Shown here one piece after another: positions 8,609-17,628 of a stretch of 63,229 nt of DNA. The translations under genes and the position numbers were made by a program. This stretch comes from Methanomassiliicoccales archaeon (GTDB lineage Archaea; Thermoplasmatota; Thermoplasmata; Methanomassiliicoccales; JACIVX01), in assembly GCA_029907465.1 (NCBI GenBank), contig JARYLV010000008.1, positions 1 to 63,229 of the forward strand, in the 5' to 3' direction. Numbering within the stretch: the first letter of the stretch is position 1; every line of letters starts with the position of its first letter. The notes beneath the pieces are model-generated. The model worked only from the letters and a program-made list of their open reading frames with translations. It did no database searches and was not told where the DNA came from.

Positions 8609-9424
8609 TCATGTTCTCTTCTTTTTGAAGATTAATATATATTCGTGATCATTTTTCGGAAAATACGCGACGGGATAACCATACACAAGACGACCGCCGG
8701 TGCTGTAGTTGAGAATGTAGATATTTATATTAATGAGTTCTAAACCAATTTTCTTTGCAATCTGTATATAATCCGAATGGATTGGACATTTTGCATTTTT
8801 TTTGAAGAGATCCTGCGTATTCACTATCGCATACTTTTCAGGTTTCAAAACGCGCATCATCCCTTCAAATGCTCTCTCCATTTCGCTAAGGAATGTCGAA
8901 TAATCATGAATATTCCCTAACTGACCAGGATGTTCATGATTGTAATTCACCACGTCAAAATATGGAGGAGATGTAACAATGAGATCGATCGATTCATCGG
9001 GCATTTCCTCCATGATCTTTCTGCAATCTTCCTCGAGAACTAAATGGGTGGTATCAGGTAATGAATCTGTTTGGGCATCCCTTAGTCGCTCAATCGTAGT
9101 CATTACGGAAAAAGGGTTGATATCGATACCGGCACTGTTTCGCCCCAGTTGGAATGCGACAACATTCGTGGTCCCAGAACCACAGAAAGGATCGAGAACT
9201 GTTTCCCCAGGATGTGAAAATAATCTGATGTATTTCTCTGGAAGCTCAGGAATAAATCGCGCAGGGTGAGAGTCTTTCCAGACATGTCTTTTGTTTACAT
9301 TGAGAACAGTTGACCCGAGCTGACTTATTTCTTTACGGCTAAGGCAGTTTAATCGTGTCGGTTTACATGAGCATGTTCGCTTCGTTGGAAGCCAGCTATA
9401 ATCTTGATCTGTAAGAATTTTCAT
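8609..9424 (-). CDS. Orphan DNA methyltransferase (N4-cytosine/N6-adenine type)
   Basis: A 271-residue amino-methyltransferase. Motif I for SAM binding is LDPFCGSGTT (residues 77-86), followed by GIDINP. The catalytic motif IV is TSPPYFDVVNY (151-161). The order, FxGxG before SPPY, is that of alpha/gamma classes. SPPY-type motifs occur in N4-cytosine and N6-adenine enzymes, so the modified base cannot be decided. Residues 18-27 hold CSC and a further cysteine that could bind metal. No restriction endonuclease lies beside it, so it is either an orphan regulatory methyltransferase or a remnant. The flanks are AT-rich intergenic DNA, which fits acquisition by transfer. Confidence 0.86.
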   Translation of the reverse strand: MKILTDQDYSWLPTKRTCSCKPTRLNCLSRKEISQLGSTVLNVNKRHVWKDSHPARFIPELPEKYIRLFSHPGETVLDPFCGSGTTNVVAFQLGRNSAGIDINPFSVMTTIERLRDAQTDSLPDTTHLVLEEDCRKIMEEMPDESIDLIVTSPPYFDVVNYNHEHPGQLGNIHDYSTFLSEMERAFEGMMRVLKPEKYAIVNTQDLFKKNAKCPIHSDYIQIAKKIGLELININIYILNYSTGGRLVYGYPVAYFPKNDHEYILIFKKKRT

Positions 9425-9744
9425 GGTCGTATCGAATTGATGATCAAAGTGCTGAATTTGATTTTTTCGGTTGTGTTAAAAAATTACGGATTTTTAATAT
9501 GAAAACCAAACAGATATCAGGAGGCTGACTGAAAACTAATTCTAACTTCCTTCTTTATCTCCCAAAGTGATCTTTCCTTGTCCCTTCATCTCGGAAAATA
9601 ATTCAAGAAAAACGCAAAGAGACGAGTTTTTTCACCATTCTTTAATTATCCTTTTTCAAAAGATACAAATATTATTACGATATTTTCCGACTCCATACCA
9701 TTGATATGATAAGACATGACACGGAAAGAGTATGAGGTGAAAGC
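9425..9744. other. 320-bp intergenic region upstream of the glutamate-synthase-like gene
   Basis: AT-rich and without a supported ORF. A SD-like AGGAGG near 9521 is followed by no start codon. The promoter-like element at 9666-9680 is listed separately. Confidence 0.5.
9666..9680 (+). promoter_or_regulatory. Probable core promoter of the glutamate-synthase-like gene
   Basis: CAAATATTATTACGA contains a TATA-like AAATATTA. The same 15 bases occur again just upstream of the rpe start (28424-28438), which supports a promoter role. The predicted transcript start near 9695 leaves a leader of about 50 nt with a GAGGTGA ribosome site. Confidence 0.45.
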
Positions 9745-11412
9745 GTGAGCGCGATCGAAAATGCTAGATCTACGACTGGAACACGAACACGTGTTTCTGA
9801 TGTGAGCCCATTGAGTGGCATGTGTCCATTGTGCATCGAAGAATGCCAGACTCTTTGCGAGGTTGGGAAGTCTGCTTTTAGGGGAAGAGAAGTTCTCTAC
9901 CCCAGTCCTGAGTATTTCGGCGTCAGTACAGCGGCATCAAACAAGGATTTCATGCTTGACTGGTCGCATTTTCAGATACTATCGGAGCTTATTGGTGCCT
10001 GGGGTATAGATCCTATACCGGACAAGGCATTCTTTGAGAATGCAGATGTTACGACTGCTGTTGCCACGCATTCCAAGAAGCCGATTAGACTTAAGGTACC
10101 AGTTACGATTGCTGGTCTTGGGTCAACTGCTGTGGCAAAGAGAAATTGGGACGGTCTTGCAAAGGGTGCCGCACTCTCCGGTACGATACTTGTTATTGGT
10201 GAGAACGTATGCGGTATGGATCCCGAAGCAACATACACCAATGGAAAAGTTGCCGACTCACCTGATCTCAGGAGCAGAGTAAAAGCATATAAGGAGCTAT
10301 GGGACGGTGTACACGGGGAAATAGCAGTACAGACGAATGTTGAAGACCAGAGGGGAGGCGTTGATGACTACGCGCTCTCAAAGCTTGAAGTTAACGTTAT
10401 TGAAAGAAAATGGGGCCAGGGTGCAAAGTCTATTGGTGGCGAGGTGAGACTCTCATCAATCGAGCGGGCAATTGAACTCAAGAAGAGAGGGTATATTGTT
10501 GTTCCTGATCCTGAGGATAAGGCTGTACAAGAGGCGTTCAAATCTGGTGCTTTCAAGACGTTTGAGAGGCATAGCAGAGTGGGATTTCCCGATGCGAGAG
10601 CCTTTATTGAAGACGTTGAGAGGCTGAGAGAGAAGGGCGCAAAGTATGTGTTTTTGAAGACTGGAGCCTACAGACCAGAAGTTGTCGCTTTTACAATGAA
10701 GGCTGCTTCTGAGGCAAAGATCGATTTGATCACCTTCGATGGTGCTGGGGGAGGTACAGGGATGAGCCCTGTTCCAATGATGAACGAATCGAGTACTCCG
10801 ACGATCCACTTGGAAGCTCAGGTTCTCAGGTGCGTCCAGATCCTCAAGGAACAAGGTAGATTCATTCCTGATATCGCAATTGCAGGCGGATTTGTTAACG
10901 AGACACAGATTTTCAAGTCGATTGCGATGAGCAATCTTGGCGATGGACCCGTCGTAAAGGCAATTGCAATGGCACGAGCCCCGCTCCTCGCTGTTATGAA
11001 GTCAAATTACTTCACGCGCCTCGCAGAATTGAAGAAGTTGCCAAAGAATTTTGCTGATGAATATGGAGACAATCCAGAAAACTTTTTCATCGCTGCCCGG
11101 GACATCGAGAGGAAGTTCCCTGATCTAAAACTCGGCAAAGATATTCCATGGGGTGCAGTTGGACTTTACACATATTTCGTAGACAGATTGGGTGAGGGAC
11201 TGAAGCAGTTGATGGCAGGCTCAAGGAAGTTCAAACTCCAGTACTTGAGCAGAGACGATATTGTCTCGTTGACGGAGAAGGCTACGAAGGTCACAGGTAT
11301 TGAAACGCTTGAAGGAATGGCTGAAAGGGTCATCCCAATGATCCTTGAAAACTGGGAGGATGTTAGCAACAGAGATGTGATCAGAATTAGCCCCCAGATG
11401 GTGCGACATTAA
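9745..11412 (+). CDS. FMN-binding glutamate synthase-like protein
   Basis: A 555-residue protein matching the FMN/(alpha-beta)8 domain of the large glutamate synthase subunit, without the glutaminase domain. Visible hallmarks are GGEVRLSS-type, DGAGGGTGMSPVPMM and AIAGGFVNE segments. An N-terminal cysteine cluster (CPLCIEECQTLC, residues 26-37) could hold an Fe-S centre. GTG is the start, after GAGGTGAAAGC. Such stand-alone archaeal homologues are usually annotated as glutamate synthase-like. With no amidotransferase partner beside it, the true substrate is uncertain. Two downstream T-tracts look like a terminator. Confidence 0.87.
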   Translation: MSAIENARSTTGTRTRVSDVSPLSGMCPLCIEECQTLCEVGKSAFRGREVLYPSPEYFGVSTAASNKDFMLDWSHFQILSELIGAWGIDPIPDKAFFENADVTTAVATHSKKPIRLKVPVTIAGLGSTAVAKRNWDGLAKGAALSGTILVIGENVCGMDPEATYTNGKVADSPDLRSRVKAYKELWDGVHGEIAVQTNVEDQRGGVDDYALSKLEVNVIERKWGQGAKSIGGEVRLSSIERAIELKKRGYIVVPDPEDKAVQEAFKSGAFKTFERHSRVGFPDARAFIEDVERLREKGAKYVFLKTGAYRPEVVAFTMKAASEAKIDLITFDGAGGGTGMSPVPMMNESSTPTIHLEAQVLRCVQILKEQGRFIPDIAIAGGFVNETQIFKSIAMSNLGDGPVVKAIAMARAPLLAVMKSNYFTRLAELKKLPKNFADEYGDNPENFFIAARDIERKFPDLKLGKDIPWGAVGLYTYFVDRLGEGLKQLMAGSRKFKLQYLSRDDIVSLTEKATKVTGIETLEGMAERVIPMILENWEDVSNRDVIRISPQMVRH

Positions 11413-11442
11413 TAAGACAGAAAAAGATCATTTTATATTAAC

Positions 11443-11457
11443 ATTTTTTTATTTTTT
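11443..11457 (+). terminator. T-rich terminator after the glutamate-synthase-like gene
   Basis: Two six-T runs separated by one A lie about 30 nt past the stop codon, which is the usual form of archaeal intrinsic termination. The rest of 11413-11745 shows no gene. Confidence 0.5.
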
Positions 11458-11745
11458 CTTATCTCTCTAAATGAAAGGCTTTAAGAAATCTATGTTAATC
11501 TCAGTGGAGAGGGAATTATTTTATCATTAAGTGCGCGAACAGTTGGTTGATCGAAAAAATTATTACTCCAAATTCTGATTTCGAGCTACAGTGTCTGCCT
11601 TCGTTAAACAGCAGAAAAATGCAACAACAGAGTTTTTAGTGGAATTTTTCGAGAAATCAGCTACTATCCCGTTTTTTAATCAAGACGCTAGTGTTTCGGA
11701 GAGGTTTTTGTGAGGTAGTTTGCGCGTAATAGGGAGTGATCTTCC

Positions 11746-12261
11746 GTGGATGTGTATGAAGCGATAAAGACAAGACGAAGCATAAGGAAGTACAAAGGTG
11801 ACATTGTTCCAGAGAATGTTCTCAAAAGAATCCTTAATGCAGCAAGGCTGGCACCGACAACCGAGAATTTTCAGCCATGGAGAATTGTTGTTGTAAGCGA
11901 CGAGGATATAAAAAGAAAATTGGTGTCTGCCTGTAACAATCAAAAATTCATTGCGGAAGCACCGCTTGTCCTCGTTGCATGCGGTCTTCCAGATGAAGCT
12001 TATCCGATGCTTGGTGGATACATGAACAGTTATCCAGTTGATGTGGCAATTGCAATGACTCATCTCACCCTGGCTGCGACGGCAGAAGGTCTGGGAACTT
12101 GTTGGATCGGGTCATTCAAGGAAGAAAAGGTAGCAGAAGCGATCGGCGCACCTCCAGAAGCTAAAGTAGTCGCAATAACCCCACTGGGATACCCTGCTGA
12201 AGATGGTGAAAAAACTGAAAGGAAGAATTTAGACGAACTCGTATCATATAACAAATACTGA
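11746..12261 (+). CDS. Nitroreductase-family FMN oxidoreductase
   Basis: A 171-residue nitroreductase-fold protein. The N-terminal TRRSIRKYKGD signature is followed by LAPTTENFQPWRIVVV, the FMN-binding region. AEGLGTCWIGSF is the second FMN loop, and VVAITPLGYPAE closes the fold. GTG is the start, with AGGGAGTG 8 nt upstream. The family uses FMN and NAD(P)H (or F420/ferredoxin) to reduce nitro, quinone or enone substrates. The real substrate is not predictable. It stands alone between two noncoding stretches. Confidence 0.9.
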   Translation: MDVYEAIKTRRSIRKYKGDIVPENVLKRILNAARLAPTTENFQPWRIVVVSDEDIKRKLVSACNNQKFIAEAPLVLVACGLPDEAYPMLGGYMNSYPVDVAIAMTHLTLAATAEGLGTCWIGSFKEEKVAEAIGAPPEAKVVAITPLGYPAEDGEKTERKNLDELVSYNKY

Positions 12262-12403
12262 TCAGACCTACTATGAAATGAACTTGTGGTCTGCTTCCAA
12301 GGGATTTAGGCGAATAATCTTCAGGTTTTAATTTAGCCGAAATAGTTCGGGGAATTTATAATAAATGACTTTATCGATTTAAACGATAGTTAATTGAGGA
12401 GAA

Positions 12404-12664
12404 ATGACAACCACTTCTGGCAAGAATTCTTGCGAAATCAAAGTCGATAAGACACTCGACTGTATGGGCCTCTACTGTCCAGTTCCTATTCTTAAGACAA
12501 GAGAAGAAATCGAAGGCCTAGCAAGCGGGCAGATTCTGGAGATTCTAGCAGATGATCCAGCGATAGAGGAAGACATTTCAAGATGGAGTAAGAGGACAGG
12601 CAATGAGGTTGTATGTATTGAGAAGAAAGAGAACGGTTTAAGAATTCTTGTCAAGAAAAAATAG
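12404..12664 (+). CDS. TusA-family sulfur carrier
   Basis: An 86-residue sulfur-relay protein with the diagnostic CPVP motif (C25-P28), whose cysteine carries a persulfide, and the LADDPAIEEDI segment typical of TusA/SirA. A GAGGAG site lies just before the ATG, and a TATA-like TTTATAATAAATG occurs near 12353-12366. It heads a five-gene operon: TusA, DsrE-like, NifS-like, IscU, thioredoxin-fold protein. It therefore probably donates sulfur within an archaeal Fe-S or thio-cofactor route. The partner is inferred, the family is certain. Confidence 0.93.
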   Translation: MTTTSGKNSCEIKVDKTLDCMGLYCPVPILKTREEIEGLASGQILEILADDPAIEEDISRWSKRTGNEVVCIEKKENGLRILVKKK

Positions 12665-12679
12665 AAGGAGTTGGTCCAA

Positions 12680-13048
12680 ATGGTTACAAAAAAGAAGATA
12701 TTGTATGTGCAGACATCGGGAATAGATCGACCCGAGAGGCTCTATGCGCCATTTATTTTGGCTACGACAGCAACCGCGATGGACATTGATGCAACGGTAT
12801 ATTTCTTGATCAAGGGCGTAGAGGGTGTGAAAAAAGGAGAGGCTGAGAAAATCAAGATTGGAGACTTTCCCTCATTAAAAGAAGTCATGGATCAGGCCCA
12901 TAAGAGTGGTGTAAAAATGTTCGTCTGTGATCAGAGTACACAGCTCCTAGGTTTATCAAGAGGAGATTTCGTTGAATATGCTACGGTCGTTGGCGCAGCT
13001 ACATTGAATGACCTTTTGTTGGATGCTGATGCTGTTATCTCATTCTGA
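12680..13048 (+). CDS. DsrE-family sulfur-trafficking protein
   Basis: About 122 residues of the DsrE/DsrF-like fold (KKILYVQTSGIDRPERLYAP at the start, VKMFVCDQST in the middle). I chose the ATG at 12680 because the AAGGAG at 12662-12668 is correctly spaced from it. The in-frame TTG at 12671 would be too close. The candidate persulfide cysteine is in FVCDQST. It lies 15 nt behind TusA and 12 nt ahead of the NifS-like gene. TusA-DsrE pairs relay sulfane sulfur in sulfur oxidisers and in thiolation pathways, so a relay role is likely. Confidence 0.88.
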   Translation: MVTKKKILYVQTSGIDRPERLYAPFILATTATAMDIDATVYFLIKGVEGVKKGEAEKIKIGDFPSLKEVMDQAHKSGVKMFVCDQSTQLLGLSRGDFVEYATVVGAATLNDLLLDADAVISF

Positions 13049-13060
13049 GAGGGTTTTGCT

Positions 13061-14233
13061 TTGAATATGGTCTATATGGATTATGCCAGTTCGTCACCCG
13101 TAGATCCCCGCGTCATTGAAACAATGATCCCCTACTTTTCCGAGAAACACGGCAACCCCTCATCCGTTCACCAGGTCGGTAGAGAATCATTTGAGGCGCT
13201 CGAGGATTCAAGGAAGAAAATCGCGAGTTTGGTTAATGCGGAACGAGCAGATGAAATCGTATTCACATCCGGTGCGACAGAATCAATAAACCTCGCAATC
13301 AAAGGAATTGCATTTCGCCAAGCCAACAGAGGGAAACATATTATAACGAGCGCAGCAGAGCATATATCGACGATAAATATTTTGAAATTTCTGTCCACGA
13401 AGGGATTCAAGATCACGTTTTTGCCCGTCGACGAATTTGGGTTTGTCGATCCTGTTGCTGTTAACGACGCAATTACCAAAGAAACAGTACTCATTTCGAT
13501 TGGTTACGCCAATGGTGAGGTGGGATCCATTCAGAATATCGGCGAAATCGGCAAAATCGCAAGAGACCACGGGGCTAGTTTTCATGTTGACGCAGTAGCG
13601 GCTATCGGTAAGTTAAACATAGATGTGCGCAAGGAATTCATCGATTTATTATCATTTTCCTCTAATGATATTTATGGCCCGAAGGGAGTAGGAGCTCTCT
13701 ATATCAGGAAGGGGACGAAGATTGAGCCCGCGATCCATGGGGGTGGTCAGGAACGAGGGTTGAGATCTGGAACTGAAAATCTCCCCGGCATCGTTGGATT
13801 TGGGAAAGCAGCGGAGATTGCGATGAGAGAAATGGAGGCAGAGACGGAACGGTTGACGCGCCTCAGGGATAAATTAATTGAGGGGATCCTTGAGAAAACC
13901 GAAAAGGCTTGGCTCAATGGACATCCATCAAAAAGAATTTCCAGCAATGCAAATTTCAGGTTCAAATATATCGAGGGTGAATCTCTTGTGTTGCGTCTCA
14001 GTGATTTCGGAATTGCGGCTGCAACGAGCTCTGCTTGCACCTCGAAGACCCTTGAACCCTCTCATGTTCTGCTCGCAATGGGTGTTCCAGCGGCAGACGC
14101 TCAGGGAAGTCTGCTGTTGACAATGGGCCGATGGACAAGGGCTGAAGAAGTGGAATATGTCATAGAGAACGTACCAGCGGCTGTTGATTTTCTAAGAAAA
14201 TTGTCTCCGCTGGTTCCACAGCAGGAGGTATGA
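13061..14233 (+). CDS. NifS/IscS-type cysteine desulfurase homologue lacking the PLP lysine
   Basis: A 390-residue class V aminotransferase-fold protein. The start is TTG after GAGAGGG, with an alternative ATG at 13067. Conserved parts present are MDYASSSPVDP, TSGATESINLAIKG, the EH pair (H101), HVDA (D177), GPKGVGALYIRKG, RSGTEN and the sulfur-accepting C326 in SSACTSKTLEPSHVL. The SxHK that normally bears the PLP-binding lysine is SSND (N202-D203), and the DxxQ glutamine is alanine (A180). A classic internal aldimine therefore cannot form. I recall the same Lys-to-Asp change in Archaeoglobus fulgidus IscS, so it is a known variant rather than decay. It overlaps IscU by 4 nt, so a scaffold-partner role is likely. 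Confidence 0.92.
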   Translation: MNMVYMDYASSSPVDPRVIETMIPYFSEKHGNPSSVHQVGRESFEALEDSRKKIASLVNAERADEIVFTSGATESINLAIKGIAFRQANRGKHIITSAAEHISTINILKFLSTKGFKITFLPVDEFGFVDPVAVNDAITKETVLISIGYANGEVGSIQNIGEIGKIARDHGASFHVDAVAAIGKLNIDVRKEFIDLLSFSSNDIYGPKGVGALYIRKGTKIEPAIHGGGQERGLRSGTENLPGIVGFGKAAEIAMREMEAETERLTRLRDKLIEGILEKTEKAWLNGHPSKRISSNANFRFKYIEGESLVLRLSDFGIAAATSSACTSKTLEPSHVLLAMGVPAADAQGSLLLTMGRWTRAEEVEYVIENVPAAVDFLRKLSPLVPQQEV

Positions 14234-14673
14234 ATGTGTATAGTCGGAAGTGTATGGAGCACTTCAGAAATCCAAGAAACGTTGGAACGATTGAAAACCC
14301 AGACGGGGTTGGTCGCGTTGGAAATCCAGTATGTGGAGATTTGATGGAAATTCAGATAAAGGTCGAAAATGATACTATTTCCGACATAAAATTCAGAACA
14401 TTTGGCTGCGGAGCTGCTATTGCTACGAGCAGCATGATCACAGAATTGGCCAAGGGAAAAACACTGGAGGAAGCACTTAAGATCACAAGAGGAGATGTCG
14501 CTGACGCACTTGAGGGGCTTCCACCGATAAAAATGCACTGTTCGAATTTGGCGGCCGATGCATTGCACGCCGCAATCATGGACTATTACAAGAGAACTGG
14601 GAAGAAGCTCGAAAAGGATGATGTGCAAAGAGTAGAAGGATTTCATGATGGAGAAGAATCAACCGAGATTTAA
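14230..14673 (+). CDS. iscU: IscU-type Fe-S scaffold protein
   Basis: A 147-residue scaffold carrying every expected ligand: C35 and D37 in NPVCGDLM, C60 in FGCGAAIATSSM, and H103/C104 in KMHCSNLAADAL. It assembles [2Fe-2S]/[4Fe-4S] clusters and passes them to apo-proteins. ATGA overlap with the NifS-like gene makes translational coupling likely, consistent with an IscS-IscU complex. The C-terminal 30 residues are longer and more charged than in bacterial IscU. Their coding sequence overlaps the start of the next gene by 29 nt. Confidence 0.94.
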   Translation: MNVYSRKCMEHFRNPRNVGTIENPDGVGRVGNPVCGDLMEIQIKVENDTISDIKFRTFGCGAAIATSSMITELAKGKTLEEALKITRGDVADALEGLPPIKMHCSNLAADALHAAIMDYYKRTGKKLEKDDVQRVEGFHDGEESTEI

Positions 14674-16768
14674 TCGCTTGGCAGGTTCGAACAGTTCATA
14701 TCTAAGACGTCATGCAACCAACCCCGTAGATTGGTATCCATGGAGTGATGAAGCTTTCGAGAGAGCCCGGGCTGAAAACAAACCAATTTTTCTCTCTATA
14801 GGATATAATTCTTGTCATTGGTGTCATGTAATGGAAAAGGAGTCATTCGAAGACATCGAGGTCGCTCAATTAATGAATGACTCTTTTATCTGCGTGAAGG
14901 TTGATAGGGAGGAGCGACCTGATATTGATAACATCTACATGAGCGCCTGTCAATTGATGGGAGGAGGTGGTGGTTGGCCTCTCACCATTGTAATGACTCC
15001 AGACCTCAAGCCGTTCTTTGCTGCAACATATATTCCAAAGGAAAGTGCATATGGACGAATTGGCTTAAAGGACTTGATCCATGCGCTTAACCGGATCTGG
15101 AAAACAGAAAGAAATAAGGTCGAGGCGGTCGGTCAAATGCTTGTGGATATGCTGGAAACTGTTTCAAAAGGGGGACCCCCATTGGATCTTTCTGAAGAAA
15201 TACTTCACGAGGCTTTTGGATCGCTTCAGACCTCATTTGACGATGAGTATGGAGGATTTGGGACAGCGCCAAAGTTTCCCACACCCTGCAAATTGATATT
15301 CCTCATGCGCTACCACGCAAGAACAGGAGAAAAAGAAGCATTGGAAATGGTGCTTAAGACGCTCAAGAACATGAGATATGGTGGATTGTACGATCATCTT
15401 GGTTTTGGATTTCATAGGTATTCAACAAATAGAAGATGGCGAATCCCTCACTTCGAAAAGATGTTGTATGATCAGGCATTACTTGCACTTGCCTATTTGG
15501 AAGCGTTTCTTATAACGGGAGAAAATGAATTTGAAAAAACCGTTAAAGAAGTCTTTGATTATGTGATTAGAAATCTACGTTCGCCGAATGGCGCATTTTT
15601 TTCATCGGAGGATGCTGATGTCGACGGAATCGAGGGAGGATTCTATCTATGGAGGTTGGAAGAGGTAGAACAGGTGCTTAACGAAGAGGAATTCACCGTC
15701 GCCAAACGAGTTTTCGATATTTCGAACGAAGGTAATTTTGTTCTGCATGATGGCAAGATGATTAGTGGTGCAAATATCCTTTATATGATCGAGTCCTTTG
15801 ACAAAGCGGCAATTTCTTTGAATATGACACCCGAAAAATTTTGTGAGATTTTCGAGAACTCACGGGACAAACTTTTTAATGCGCGAGGCAAAAGAAAAAG
15901 ACCAGAGAAGGATGAGAAAATTCTCGCCGATTGGAACGCCCTAATGATCGTCGCGCTAGCTAAGGCCGCATCAGTCTTTGATGATAAGGAGATAGGGGCT
16001 GCAGCAAGGGAAGCTGCTGACTTCATCATAAAGGAAATGATTGATGACGATGGAACACTTCATCACTCATATGCCAATGGCCAGTTATCAGACGTGTGCT
16101 TCCTCGATGATTACGCATTCTTTATTTGGGCTCTTCTTGAATTGTATGAGCTCACTTTTGAACCACGATTTTTGAAATTGGCGAATGATCTCACAATCAA
16201 AATGAAAGATCTCTTCTGGGACGAAGAAATTGGCGGATTTTTCACGACTGCAGCTCATGCGCCAAACATCATTGTAAGACAGAAGGAAGGGTATGATGGA
16301 TCGATTCCATCTGGCAACTCCGTCGCATCTTCAGTCCTTGTGAGGCTCGGACATTTATTGGACAATGAAATGTATATGGAACTTGCGAGACGCACTATCT
16401 CAGCGTTTTCGCCACAAGTCCTGTCTGCGCCCGACGGCTTTCCTATGATGCTTACTGCCCTGGAATTACTCTTAGGACCGCGTTTTAGAGTCATGGTCGT
16501 CAAATCTGAAAATGATGTAATCCAGTCTGAAAAAATCATTAGTGTACTCAGGAGGAAATACCCGCCGAACATTGATATCCTTTACTGTGATTTGCAATCA
16601 CCATTCTTCACTGAGTTATCGGAGATCGCTCCAGCAGTAAGAGATGCGATTATGCTTGATCGCAAAACAAAAGTATATGTCTGCTCAGAAGAGTCTTGCT
16701 TCGAACCAACAACAGACCTAAATGCGGTCATAGATCTCGTTGGAGGAAGGAAAGCTGTCAATATCTGA
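14645..16768 (+). CDS. DUF255 thioredoxin-fold/six-hairpin protein (YyaL/SSP411 family)
   Basis: A 707-residue protein of the widespread YyaL/spermatogenesis-associated 20 family. The N-terminus (residues about 8-170) is a thioredoxin-like domain with NSCHWCHVM (C57-C60) and DREERPDID. The rest is an alpha/alpha toroid (GGLYDHLGFGFHRYS, RWRIPHFEKMLYDQA, DADVDGIEGGFYLW). The ATG at 14645 is preceded by AAGGA and lies inside the end of iscU, so the genes are coupled. The family function is unsettled. Placement behind desulfurase and scaffold suggests a thiol or persulfide redox role. Confidence 0.92.
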   Translation: MMEKNQPRFNRLAGSNSSYLRRHATNPVDWYPWSDEAFERARAENKPIFLSIGYNSCHWCHVMEKESFEDIEVAQLMNDSFICVKVDREERPDIDNIYMSACQLMGGGGGWPLTIVMTPDLKPFFAATYIPKESAYGRIGLKDLIHALNRIWKTERNKVEAVGQMLVDMLETVSKGGPPLDLSEEILHEAFGSLQTSFDDEYGGFGTAPKFPTPCKLIFLMRYHARTGEKEALEMVLKTLKNMRYGGLYDHLGFGFHRYSTNRRWRIPHFEKMLYDQALLALAYLEAFLITGENEFEKTVKEVFDYVIRNLRSPNGAFFSSEDADVDGIEGGFYLWRLEEVEQVLNEEEFTVAKRVFDISNEGNFVLHDGKMISGANILYMIESFDKAAISLNMTPEKFCEIFENSRDKLFNARGKRKRPEKDEKILADWNALMIVALAKAASVFDDKEIGAAAREAADFIIKEMIDDDGTLHHSYANGQLSDVCFLDDYAFFIWALLELYELTFEPRFLKLANDLTIKMKDLFWDEEIGGFFTTAAHAPNIIVRQKEGYDGSIPSGNSVASSVLVRLGHLLDNEMYMELARRTISAFSPQVLSAPDGFPMMLTALELLLGPRFRVMVVKSENDVIQSEKIISVLRRKYPPNIDILYCDLQSPFFTELSEIAPAVRDAIMLDRKTKVYVCSEESCFEPTTDLNAVIDLVGGRKAVNI

Positions 16769-16857
16769 AATAATGATTGCTTGATCTATTCATGAATTAT
16801 TCTTCGGCCAACAATTTTTCGGTCGAACAGAATGCAGAGTTGATTAGCTTGAAATGA

Positions 16858-17628
16858 TCATTTCGCACCAACGGCATCTCCACTTTCATTTATTTTGATA
16901 TCCGCGATACTTTCCTTTACACTTGTGTTTCCAACGAAGACCACGCGGAACCTTTTCTTAAATCTCCTGAATGCGAAAAGGACGGGAGATCCGAGAACGA
17001 GGGCAAAAATCACATTGCCAATCGAATGCAAGATGCCAAATGGTAACCCCATAGAAAATACTAGAAGGAATTTCGTTGTATCGAGCCCATAAAGCCATAT
17101 CCAGCTACTAAAATCTAGAAGTGTATTGTAAAAAATCCCAAAAACAGCACCGAGGGCTGCGAGACCCCAAACCCCAAGATTTGGAAAACGTTTTCCGATC
17201 AGACCAGCGATCAATCCCACTGCCCCCCATCCGACCATTTGCCAAACGGTCCAGGGCCCCTGCCCAAGGAACATATTTGAAACAATGGCGGTCATGCTGC
17301 CGACCATGATCCCCGCGAGAGGGCCGAAAACAATGCCAGTTGCAGCAATCAAAAAAGTGCATGGTTGAATATTTGGCAACGCTGCGAAGGGAATTCTCGA
17401 TGCCGCAGTGATTGCTGATAGGATGCCTATTAACGCAATCTCTTTCGAGGAGACTGACGATTCTTCGAATTTGATGAAAATGAGAAGTATCATGAAAAAA
17501 ATAAATGACGTGGTTAGCAGGGTCGAATATAGTCGTAGACCTATGGGATCGTAAATTGTCAACAGAATTAACGAGGCAAGACTCACTATTGCCCCCGCAC
17601 ATACAATTAATTTTACAACACCTCTCAT
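16858..17628 (-). CDS. ECF transporter S component (CbrT-like)
   Basis: A 256-residue membrane protein with six or more hydrophobic helices. The core AASRIPFAALPNIQPCTFLI, FGPLAGIMVGSMTAIVSNM and GQGPWTVWQMVGWGAVG matches substrate-binding S components of the type usually annotated CbrT or unspecified. It overlaps the ATPase gene by 4 nt. The downstream companions are fused EcfA-EcfA, EcfT and two DUF4430 proteins, a domain homologous to part of transcobalamin. The substrate is therefore probably a corrinoid, but this is context-based and another vitamin cannot be excluded. Confidence 0.87.
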   Translation of the reverse strand: MRGVVKLIVCAGAIVSLASLILLTIYDPIGLRLYSTLLTTSFIFFMILLIFIKFEESSVSSKEIALIGILSAITAASRIPFAALPNIQPCTFLIAATGIVFGPLAGIMVGSMTAIVSNMFLGQGPWTVWQMVGWGAVGLIAGLIGKRFPNLGVWGLAALGAVFGIFYNTLLDFSSWIWLYGLDTTKFLLVFSMGLPFGILHSIGNVIFALVLGSPVLFAFRRFKKRFRVVFVGNTSVKESIADIKINESGDAVGAK

